Shown here: in pieces, positions 1-7,332 of the stretch | Layout: the number at the start of each line of letters is the position of its first letter | Position numbering within the stretch: position 1 is the first letter of the stretch | Assembly: GCA_035294305.1 (NCBI GenBank) | Contig: DATGLD010000001.1 | Coordinates: forward strand, 51,152 to 115,151 | Source of the DNA: DASRBN01 sp035294305 | Lineage (GTDB): Bacteria; Chloroflexota; Ktedonobacteria; Ktedonobacterales; Ktedonobacteraceae | Direction: 5' to 3' | Length of the DNA stretch: 64,000 nucleotides | Translations under genes and position numbers: made by a program | Notes under the pieces: model-generated | The model's input: the letters and a program-made list of their open reading frames with translations, nothing else | Database searches by the model: none | What the model was told of the DNA's origin: nothing

Positions 1-2321
1 TAGTGCGCAGCCCCTATGCTCATGCCACGATAAAGCATATACAGCTAGACGCGGCACGAGCAGTGCCAGGTGTGGTTGCCGCCTTGTCTGGCCGCGAACT
101 CGTACAGGATATGCCGGCGCTTTTTTCTATTCCGATGCCGGGCCTAAAGAAGCCGGAACGCCGGCCCATGGCGGTGGAAAGAGTGCGTTATGTTGGTGAC
201 CCGGTCGCGGTCGTGGTGGCTGAGACTCTATATGCCGCCGAGGATGCTCGCGACCTGGTTGAGGTAGACTACGAGCCGTTGCCTGCAGTGACCAACCCTG
301 AGGCGGCGTTGGCTCCGAACGCGCCGCTCCTGTATGAAAACTTCGGCTCGAATGTGGCCTTCCTCGCGCCTGCTGGCGGTGGCGATATCGAGGCCGCTTT
401 CAAGAACGCGGATGGCGTGGTGCGCCTGCGCGTGGTCAACCAGCGGGTAGCTCCCAGCACGATGGAGCCACGCGCCTGTATGTTCGATTATGACCCTGCA
501 ACTGGCCGGCTCACGGCCTGGTTATCCTCGCAGGCAATCTATACGGCGCGAGACACGCTGGCAAACTTTCTGGGTATTGACCGCGACCGCATTCACGCGT
601 ATAACGCCGATGTGGGAGGCGGATTCGGCACCAAGTCAGGCTTCGTGGGCGAAGAGATTGTAGCCGCTTCCCTGGCAGTGAAGCTGGGGCGCCCCGTCAA
701 GTGGATCGAGACGCGTAACGAAAATTTGCAGGCGCAATCGCACGGCCGCGGCCAGATCAACTATATCGAGGCTGCTTACAAAAGCGATGGGCAACTACTC
801 GGTATCCGGGTGCGGACAATCGCCGATCTCGGCGCGTTCCTGCTTGGCGTGACGGTAATGGTGCCCAACGGTACGCCATACATGCTGAGCGGTCCTTACC
901 GCGTGCAGGCGACAGATAGCCAGGTAGTGGGAGTCTTCACCAATAAGATACCCACGGCCCCCTACCGGGGCGCCGGCAGGCCCGAGGCGGCCTACATTCT
1001 CGAACGGACTATGGATCGCATCGCGCAAGAACTGCATCTCGATCCTTCCGAAGTGCGCCGCCGCAATTTTATCCCGCCGGACGTTTTCCCTTACAAAACA
1101 GTAACTGGCCTGGAGTATGATAGCGGCAATTACGCGCTGGCATTGGATAAAGCGCTGGAACTGGCCGATTACGCGGGCTGGCGCGCAAAGCAGCAAGAGC
1201 GGCGCAAGATGAATAGCGCCAGGCTGCTGGGCATCGGACTATGTACATTTCTCGAGAATTCGGGCGGTGCCATGAGCAGGCCAGGCATGCCACAGGAATC
1301 GGCGACGGTGCGCATTCGTCGCGATGGGACAATCCTGGTACTCAGCGGTGTGGCCACCAATGGACAGGGCCACTTCACCGCCTTCGCGCAGATCGCCGCG
1401 CAGACCTTCAACCTGCCCGCCTCGAAGATCGAGGTGCGTATGAATGATACGGCGCTGCCAGCTTTCGGCATTGGCACCTTTGGCAGCCGCACGCTCCAGA
1501 CATCCGGGTCCGCCGTGCTGCTGGCGGCGCAGGCGGTGCGAGACAAGGCTTTCTCGCTAGCGGCGCGCCAGCTAGAGGCTGATCAGGCAGACCTGGTGAT
1601 GGAAAATGGGCGTGTGATGGTGCGCGGCGTCCCCGCGCGAGCGATTGAATTGGGCGAGCTTGCGCGTCTGGTGGAGGAGCAGCCGGATTTAATTGAACAT
1701 GAGGCCCCCAATCCCGCCAATAGCTTGCCTATCGAGGGACTGGCGGCGTGGCGCGATTTCAGCCCGCCCAATTCGACGTTTTCTTCCGGCACGCACCTTG
1801 CTGTGGTCGAGGTAGATACGGATACAGGAGAAGTGCATTTCCTGAAGTTTGTGGCGGTCGATGACTGCGGTCGCGTGTTCAATCCATACCTGGTGGATGC
1901 GCAGGTGCATGGCGCGCTGGCGCAGGGCATTGGCCAGGCGCTGTACGAAGAGGTTCTCTATGGCGAGGATGGCCAGCTCCTTACTGGCACATTGATGGAC
2001 TATACGATGCCCAACAGCGAGCAGATTCCCGAATTTGTGACCGCGACAGTGGAGACACCCTCTTCCCGTAATCCCCTGGGTGTCAAGGGCGTGGGCGAAG
2101 GAGGCACTATCGGAGCGCCGCCGGCGGTCGTCAATGCCGTGCTGGATGCGCTGGCCCCGCTTGGCATCAAGACGATTGATATGCCGCTCAAGCCGGAGAA
2201 AATCTGGTCGCTCATACAGGCCGCGCGCCATGGCACGCTGAGACAGGACGTGCCCGAGCCGCCGCCCGTTTTCAAGGCCGAGACGGAGAAGCCAAAAGGG
2301 GATGTGCCTGATTTTGCCTGA
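1..2321 (+). CDS. Molybdenum hydroxylase (xanthine dehydrogenase/CoxL family) large subunit, 5' partial
   Basis: Catalytic molybdopterin subunit of a xanthine dehydrogenase/CO dehydrogenase-type enzyme, which normally works with an FAD subunit and a 2Fe-2S subunit; neither is in this window. The frame is open to the window edge and enters at the usual RSPYAHA stretch, so roughly 40 N-terminal residues are missing. PYRGAGR lies near residue 320 of the visible part and KGVGEGG, with the family's catalytic Glu, near residue 699. PYRGAGR resembles the form II signature AYRGAGR, not the AYXCSFR loop of true form I CO dehydrogenase, so CO oxidation is unlikely and the substrate is unknown (an N-heterocycle or aldehyde is typical). 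Family assignment is firm; substrate is not. Confidence 0.9.
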   Translation, partial: VRSPYAHATIKHIQLDAARAVPGVVAALSGRELVQDMPALFSIPMPGLKKPERRPMAVERVRYVGDPVAVVVAETLYAAEDARDLVEVDYEPLPAVTNPEAALAPNAPLLYENFGSNVAFLAPAGGGDIEAAFKNADGVVRLRVVNQRVAPSTMEPRACMFDYDPATGRLTAWLSSQAIYTARDTLANFLGIDRDRIHAYNADVGGGFGTKSGFVGEEIVAASLAVKLGRPVKWIETRNENLQAQSHGRGQINYIEAAYKSDGQLLGIRVRTIADLGAFLLGVTVMVPNGTPYMLSGPYRVQATDSQVVGVFTNKIPTAPYRGAGRPEAAYILERTMDRIAQELHLDPSEVRRRNFIPPDVFPYKTVTGLEYDSGNYALALDKALELADYAGWRAKQQERRKMNSARLLGIGLCTFLENSGGAMSRPGMPQESATVRIRRDGTILVLSGVATNGQGHFTAFAQIAAQTFNLPASKIEVRMNDTALPAFGIGTFGSRTLQTSGSAVLLAAQAVRDKAFSLAARQLEADQADLVMENGRVMVRGVPARAIELGELARLVEEQPDLIEHEAPNPANSLPIEGLAAWRDFSPPNSTFSSGTHLAVVEVDTDTGEVHFLKFVAVDDCGRVFNPYLVDAQVHGALAQGIGQALYEEVLYGEDGQLLTGTLMDYTMPNSEQIPEFVTATVETPSSRNPLGVKGVGEGGTIGAPPAVVNAVLDALAPLGIKTIDMPLKPEKIWSLIQAARHGTLRQDVPEPPPVFKAETEKPKGDVPDFA

Positions 2322-2359
2322 GTTTCCACACGCCCAATGCGGAAGGAGACGCCACGCTC

Positions 2360-2551
2360 GCATTGGATGGAGTAACGCTGCGCCCATTGGGGTTTGACAA
2401 TATGCATAGCCTGTATAGCCGGATGTCCGATATCGAGTTCAACTTATGGGGCGGGTGGACGCCGGTCATAGAAATAAAAATCTTCGAGGCCAGCAAGAAG
2501 ACCTGCTTCGCCAGCACGATTTTCACAAACACGGTGGGCTGCACGAAGTAA
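2360..2551 (+). pseudogene. Possible GNAT acetyltransferase N-terminal remnant
   Basis: A short frame encodes LDGVTLRPLGF followed by a stretch with SDIEFNLWGGW, which looks like the first 35-40 residues of a GNAT N-acetyltransferase (beta1-alpha1 region). The similarity fades after about position 2480, the frame stops at 2551, and no acetyl-CoA binding motif (RxxGxG/A) follows. A GAAGGAG sequence lies about 12 bases before a TTG codon at 2360. The best reading is a decayed fragment; a chance frame cannot be excluded. Confidence 0.35.
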
Positions 2552-2572
2552 CCGCCTGTAAGCTCGTCCTCT

Positions 2573-2613
2573 GGTTTGGCGGCGCGGCCCCTACGCGGCC
2601 GCGCCGCCAAACC
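2573..2613. repeat. 17-bp inverted repeat (GC-rich hairpin)
   Basis: Arms 2573-2589 and 2597-2613 are perfectly complementary around a 7-base loop. It lies between the GNAT-like remnant and the 3' end of the minus-strand propeller gene, and is one of the GC-rich palindromic repeats scattered over the window. It may act as a terminator for converging transcripts. The rest of 2322-2635 shows nothing else convincing. Confidence 0.8.
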
Positions 2614-2635
2614 CCGCAGCCCAACCGGAATATGG

Positions 2636-5600
2636 CTACTTTTTGGGCAGCGTCGCAATTGGGATAATCGCGGGTATGCCCGATTGCCGCACGCGGTCAT
2701 TAAACGCTTTGACGTCGGTATCGATGATCTCCTGCAGGCGCTGCAGTTGTACGTCGATGCGGGCTACGAGGTCGTCGAAGAGTTCGTACTCCTGGCGCGT
2801 TGGCGCGGCATCGGCGCTCGAGACGACACCGCCGAGTGTGGCGAGTTTCGCGTTGAGTTTGGCGGGATAGTTGAGTGTATCCTGCCGGCTTTTGGCCTTG
2901 AACTGGATCAGTTCGTCTTCGACAGGGAGGAGATGCTCCTTGATGGTTTTCCCCAACCTGGCAATGGCTTCGTGGTCCGGTAATTCCTGCGTGCGCTGCT
3001 CCCAATCTTCCACTTGCCCGCGGATATTGCGCAGCGTATTGATGGCCTCGTGGGTTTGCGAGAGCTTCTCATGAATTTTCATACGCAGGTCGAACTGCGC
3101 TTCCAGGTCTTGCTGGGTGGCCGTTATGCGTGGGTCTTTGCGAATCTCGAACGACTCGACGAGCGACTGGTCGCCGACGGTGAGCCGCACGCGATAGATG
3201 CCGGGTGGTACGAGCGGGCCTGCGAGCGTGGCTTCGGAGGCTACATAGCCCTGCACCCGCTTCGCATCTGGGTAGCGCATATTCCAGACGAAGCGATTCG
3301 CGCCGGCCTCTTTGGGAATCGGTGGCCCTTTTTCTCCCGATTCCTGCTCCTCTTCCTTCGTATCGAGGGTTTCATCCGTATCGGCGGGTGGATCGGTAAA
3401 GGTTGGTGGTTCGGCCGCCTCCGGCTCTTCCTTCTCGACCTTGCTGCTGAACGAGCGAATCTCCTTGTCCTGGGCATCCAGGAAGGTGAGTTTAGTCTCC
3501 CCCTCAGGTTTTTCTTTAAGGTAATAGCTGACGATTACACCATTGGGAGGGTTCTGACCGGCATCGAGATTGCGTTCCACCTTTTTGCCGTCCGGCTGCA
3601 CTTCGACACGCGCGGTAATCATCGTAGTGCCGGTACCGCGGTAATATTTGCCCGATTCAGGCGAGCGTGCATAGCCATAGTTGGTCTGGAAACGAGTGGT
3701 GGCGCGGGGCCTGAAAAGGTAAGCCGCGCTATTTTGTACATCCTCATCTACCTGGCGCAAAGGCGTGATGTCATCCAGTATCCAGAACGAGCGTCCATGC
3801 GTAGCAGCGATGAGATCGTCGTCCTTGACGGCCAGGTCGTGAATGGGCACGATGGGCAGATTGCGCTGCAACGATTGCCAGTGCGCGCCATCATCAAAAG
3901 AGACGAGGATGCCTACCTCGGTTCCGGCATAGAGCAGGCCGCGGCGCTGCGGGTCTTCGCGAATGACGCGCGTGAAAGCGTTCTCGGCAATGCCATTGGT
4001 GATTTTTGTCCAGGTGCGCCCATAATCGTTGGTTTTGTAGAGATAGGGCCGGAAGTCGTCGAGTTTGTAGCGCGTAGCGGCCAGATAGGCCGTAGCCGTG
4101 TCATGTGGCGATGGTTCAATGATGCTGATGAGCGCCCATTCAGGCAGGTCTTTGGGTGTGACGTTCTGCCAGCTCGCGCCATTATCCTGCGAGATATGTA
4201 CAAGCCCATCGTCGGAACCGGCCCAGAACAGTCCCTGTTTGAGCGGCGATTCGGCGAAGGCGAAGATCGTGCAATAATACTCCGCGCCGGTATTGTCTTT
4301 GGTGATGGGGCCGCCAGAGGCTTCCAGCCTCGTGACATCGTTGCGTGTCAGATCGGGGCTGATGATCTCCCAACTGCGGCCCTCGTCGGTTGAACGGAAG
4401 ACATGGTTGCCGGTGACATACAGCACATTGGGGTTATGCGGCGAAATCAGGATGGGGTAGGTCCACTGGAAGCGGTATTTCTGGTCTTTCGCGCCCCAAC
4501 CGGAAGCCAGTTCTGGCCAGACGGCGATGTTGCGTTCCTGACCGCTGCGATGATCGTAACGGGTCAGGTAGCCCTGGTAATTTCCCGCAAAGACGATGTT
4601 GGGATCGTTGGGCCGCACGGCGATGTAGCCGCTTTCGCCCCCGCCGATCTCATAGGTATCGACCCCGGTGATACCGGCAAGGTTTGACCGGCTCGGCACA
4701 CTGATAGTGGAGTTATCCTGCTGGGCGCCATAGAGACGATAGGGCGCCTGGTTATCGGTCGTAATGTGATAAAACTCCGCCGTGGGCTGGTTGTAGATGC
4801 TGGACCAGCTTTCTCCTCCATTGAAGGTGACGGTCGCGCCTCCATCATTGCCTTCGATCATACGCTGCGGGTTGTGCGGGTCGATCCACAGGTCGTGGTG
4901 ATCGCCGTGGGGTATGGAGACCTCAAAGAAGTTGCGCCCGCCATCATGGGATTTCCAGGCCTGCACGTCCAGTATCCAGAGCGTTTCGGGATCATGTGGA
5001 TCGGCGTAGATATGCATGTAGTACCAGGGCCGCCCGCGCAGGCTGCGATCTTCGCTGAGCCGCTGCCAGCTCGCGCCGCCGTCATCAGAGCGGAAGAGCG
5101 CGCCATCTTCTGCCTCGATGATGGCCCAGACGCGATCAGTCCTGGCAGGCGAGACGGTGATACCGATTTTGCCCAACAACCCCTTTGGCAGACCGGGGTT
5201 GCGGGTGATCTCCGTCCAGGTATCGCCCCCATCCGTTGATTTGAAGATGCCGCTGCCCTCGCCGCCGCTGATGAGTGTATGAGGCAGGCGACGCGCTTCC
5301 CAGAAAGCGGCGTAGAGGATGCGGGGATTGTTCGGGTCCATGGTGAGGTCGATGGCTCCGGCATTCTCGCTTCTGAAGAGGATATGTTCCCAGGTTTGGC
5401 CACCATCCTTTGAGCGATAGACGCCGCGCTCAGGATTGGGGCCATGGGCGTGGCCCAATGCCGCTACGTAGACCAGGTCGGGATTGTGCGGATGGATGCG
5501 TACCTTGGCGATGTGACGCGTGTTCGCCAGGCCGAGGTGCGTCCAGGTCTTACCTGCGTCGGTCGATTTATAGACGCCGTCGCCATGAGAGACGTTGCCG

Positions 5601-5950
5601 CGAATGGTTGTCTCGCCCATGCCAACGTAGATGACGTTAGGGTCAGAGGAGGAGACGGCTATCGCGCCAACCGAGGCGCGTTTGAAAAAGCCATCGGAGA
5701 CGTTTTCCCAGATCAGGCCGCCATCGATGGTTTTCCAGACACCGCCGCCCGTAGAGCCGAAATAAAATACTTGCGCGTGCTGCGGGTCTCCGCTGACGGC
5801 GACGACGCGGCCACCGCGGAAAGGACCGACCAGCCGCCATTCAAGCGAATTGAGCAGGTTTGGATCGATAGTAGCTTCTTGAACTGCGGAATCGGTGATG
5901 GCAGGAGATTGTCCCTGCCCGGTTTGCTGTGATTGCTGCTGATTAGCCAT
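2636..5950 (-). CDS. VPS10/sortilin-like BNR (Asp-box) beta-propeller protein
   Basis: Protein of 1104 residues, usually annotated as glycosyl hydrolase or VPS10-domain protein. At least ten Asp-box motifs (S/T-x-D-x-G-x-x-W) are visible, for example KSTDAGKTW, RSKDGGQTW, KSTDGGDTW, RSDDGGASW, RSTDEGRSW and KTNDYGRTW, spread over roughly the first 700 residues; these build bladed beta-propellers. A Glu/Pro/Thr-rich linker follows, then an Ig-like segment and a helical C-terminal region of about 180 residues. No signal peptide is obvious: the N-terminus is Gln/Ser-rich (MANQQQSQQ). No catalytic residues can be assigned, so glycosidase activity is unproven. It is monocistronic, with hairpin repeats at both ends. 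Confidence 0.85.
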   Translation of the reverse strand: MANQQQSQQTGQGQSPAITDSAVQEATIDPNLLNSLEWRLVGPFRGGRVVAVSGDPQHAQVFYFGSTGGGVWKTIDGGLIWENVSDGFFKRASVGAIAVSSSDPNVIYVGMGETTIRGNVSHGDGVYKSTDAGKTWTHLGLANTRHIAKVRIHPHNPDLVYVAALGHAHGPNPERGVYRSKDGGQTWEHILFRSENAGAIDLTMDPNNPRILYAAFWEARRLPHTLISGGEGSGIFKSTDGGDTWTEITRNPGLPKGLLGKIGITVSPARTDRVWAIIEAEDGALFRSDDGGASWQRLSEDRSLRGRPWYYMHIYADPHDPETLWILDVQAWKSHDGGRNFFEVSIPHGDHHDLWIDPHNPQRMIEGNDGGATVTFNGGESWSSIYNQPTAEFYHITTDNQAPYRLYGAQQDNSTISVPSRSNLAGITGVDTYEIGGGESGYIAVRPNDPNIVFAGNYQGYLTRYDHRSGQERNIAVWPELASGWGAKDQKYRFQWTYPILISPHNPNVLYVTGNHVFRSTDEGRSWEIISPDLTRNDVTRLEASGGPITKDNTGAEYYCTIFAFAESPLKQGLFWAGSDDGLVHISQDNGASWQNVTPKDLPEWALISIIEPSPHDTATAYLAATRYKLDDFRPYLYKTNDYGRTWTKITNGIAENAFTRVIREDPQRRGLLYAGTEVGILVSFDDGAHWQSLQRNLPIVPIHDLAVKDDDLIAATHGRSFWILDDITPLRQVDEDVQNSAAYLFRPRATTRFQTNYGYARSPESGKYYRGTGTTMITARVEVQPDGKKVERNLDAGQNPPNGVIVSYYLKEKPEGETKLTFLDAQDKEIRSFSSKVEKEEPEAAEPPTFTDPPADTDETLDTKEEEQESGEKGPPIPKEAGANRFVWNMRYPDAKRVQGYVASEATLAGPLVPPGIYRVRLTVGDQSLVESFEIRKDPRITATQQDLEAQFDLRMKIHEKLSQTHEAINTLRNIRGQVEDWEQRTQELPDHEAIARLGKTIKEHLLPVEDELIQFKAKSRQDTLNYPAKLNAKLATLGGVVSSADAAPTRQEYELFDDLVARIDVQLQRLQEIIDTDVKAFNDRVRQSGIPAIIPIATLPKK

Positions 5951-6004
5951 ATACTACGATTCTCTTTTCTAGGCGCTCAAGTTATTCCTAAAAAGATGGC
6001 AGAA

Positions 6005-6095
6005 TCCAGGGTGACCGCAAGGGTCGCCCCTACCCTATGCGAAGCGGCATACCAGGCCCGTGTAGGGTAGGGGCGACCCTTGCGGTCACCCTGGA
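6005..6095. repeat. Perfect 32-bp inverted repeat (hairpin element)
   Basis: Arms 6005-6036 and 6064-6095 are perfect reverse complements, separated by 27 bases. The core reads GGGTCGCCCCTACCC, a member of the GTAGGGGCGACC class of palindromic repeats. It occupies the 344-base gap between the divergent propeller and DUF1206 genes, where I see no gene; a 65-codon frame crossing it is an artefact of the repeat. Confidence 0.9.
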
Positions 6096-6294
6096 GGGAC
6101 ACGGCCCTTACGTAATTCTATCATATCCTGCCTGGTCTTTGTCTGGCAAAGAAGTATCCTTTTTATCTCAGAAATACGTGACAAATACAGCTAACCTGTT
6201 TGTGCCAGAAAGTCTGGCCTTGCAGGATGATTGAGAGGAAGGGGAGAGAAAAGGATTCACATTGAAACCTTTTTAAAAGGAAAGGAAAGAAGGT

Positions 6295-7158
6295 ATGAAA
6301 CCAGGCATTTCAACGGCGGCGCGAAACGCGCATCGAGCGGAATACGCGGCGCGAGGGGCGGCAACCAGTCCCTGGATGACGGGATTAGCCCGGCTGGGCT
6401 ATGCGGCTAAAGGCATCGTGTACCTGATTATCGGCGGGCTGGCGCTGAAGCTGGCAATCGGGCATGGAGGCGAGGCAACCGACCAGCGCGGAGCGCTGCA
6501 GACAATCTATGAGCAACCCTTTGGCAAATTTCTGCTGCTTATAGTGGGTATTGGGCTGGCAGGTTATGCTCTCTGGAGCTTTATTCAGGCCATTTTTGAC
6601 ACTGAGGGGAAAGGGAAGAACGCAAAAGGTATGCTTGCTCGTGTTGGCTATGGGGCTGTAGGCGTCGCTTACGCGTTAATCGCATTCGGCGCTTTCCAAC
6701 TCGCTTTAGGGACAGGGAGTGTAGGGCAACATTCGTCTACCTCGACACAGGACTGGACGGCCAGGTTGTTGAAATTGCCCTTTGGCCAGGCAGTCGTGGT
6801 GATTGTGGGATTGATTGTGCTTGGCATCGCGTTTTACCTGTTCGCTAAGGCCTGGAACGCGAAATTCCAGAACCGGCTTGCTTTATCCGGAGTGGCTGCA
6901 CGCTTGAGAAGATGGATTGTGAGTTCCGGCAGGCTGGGCTATGGAGCCCTGGGCGTGGTTTTCACTATCATTGGCTTCTTCCTGATCGTGGCGGCCCTAC
7001 AGCATAATCCGAGCCAGGCTAAAGGGCTGGATACGGCTTTGCAGGAATTGTTGCACCAGCCATTTGGCCCTTTCTTGCTGGGCATTGTAGCGTTTGGACT
7101 GTTCTGCTACGGAATTTATTCGCTGGTAGAGGCGCGCTATCGACGCGTGGGCAGGTGA
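6295..7158 (+). CDS. DUF1206 membrane protein with three repeats
   Basis: Membrane protein of 287 residues made of three tandem DUF1206 units, each with two transmembrane helices (six in all). The units begin at LARLGYAAKG, LARVGYGAVG and SGRLGYGALG, near residues 25, 111 and 208, and each has a following PFG-K/Q/P element (PFGKFLLL, PFGQAVVV, PFGPFLLG). The family is widespread in Actinobacteria and Chloroflexi and has no established function. The purine-rich tract AAAGGAAAGGAAAGAAGG immediately precedes the ATG. No operon partner; the following gene starts 174 bases downstream. Confidence 0.9.
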   Translation: MKPGISTAARNAHRAEYAARGAATSPWMTGLARLGYAAKGIVYLIIGGLALKLAIGHGGEATDQRGALQTIYEQPFGKFLLLIVGIGLAGYALWSFIQAIFDTEGKGKNAKGMLARVGYGAVGVAYALIAFGAFQLALGTGSVGQHSSTSTQDWTARLLKLPFGQAVVVIVGLIVLGIAFYLFAKAWNAKFQNRLALSGVAARLRRWIVSSGRLGYGALGVVFTIIGFFLIVAALQHNPSQAKGLDTALQELLHQPFGPFLLGIVAFGLFCYGIYSLVEARYRRVGR

Positions 7159-7332
7159 TAAGCCGCTAACTATAGGTTTCTGCGCGAGGCGCGCCTGCCT
7201 GCAATAGGGTATTGATCGACTGCTGGCAGAGGTTGGCAAAGCAAAGCCTGCCATGTGACATTCCCAGCATATTCGTACGTAATCATCTTAGCAAAGCTTG
7301 TTACCTGATCAATAGAAGCAGAGCAAGATGAT

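Noticed and set aside
1..2321. True carbon monoxide dehydrogenase CoxL
   Set aside because: The active-site loop reads PYRGAGR rather than the AYXCSFR signature of form I enzymes, so no coxL symbol is given.
3014..4393. 459-codon open frame on the plus strand
   Set aside because: Lies wholly antisense to the Asp-box propeller gene; Arg/Gly-rich composition, no motif, no ribosome-binding site. A shadow of biased codon use.
6037..6234. 65-codon plus-strand frame in the gap before the DUF1206 gene
   Set aside because: Half of it is the arm of the 32-bp inverted repeat; no homologous features.
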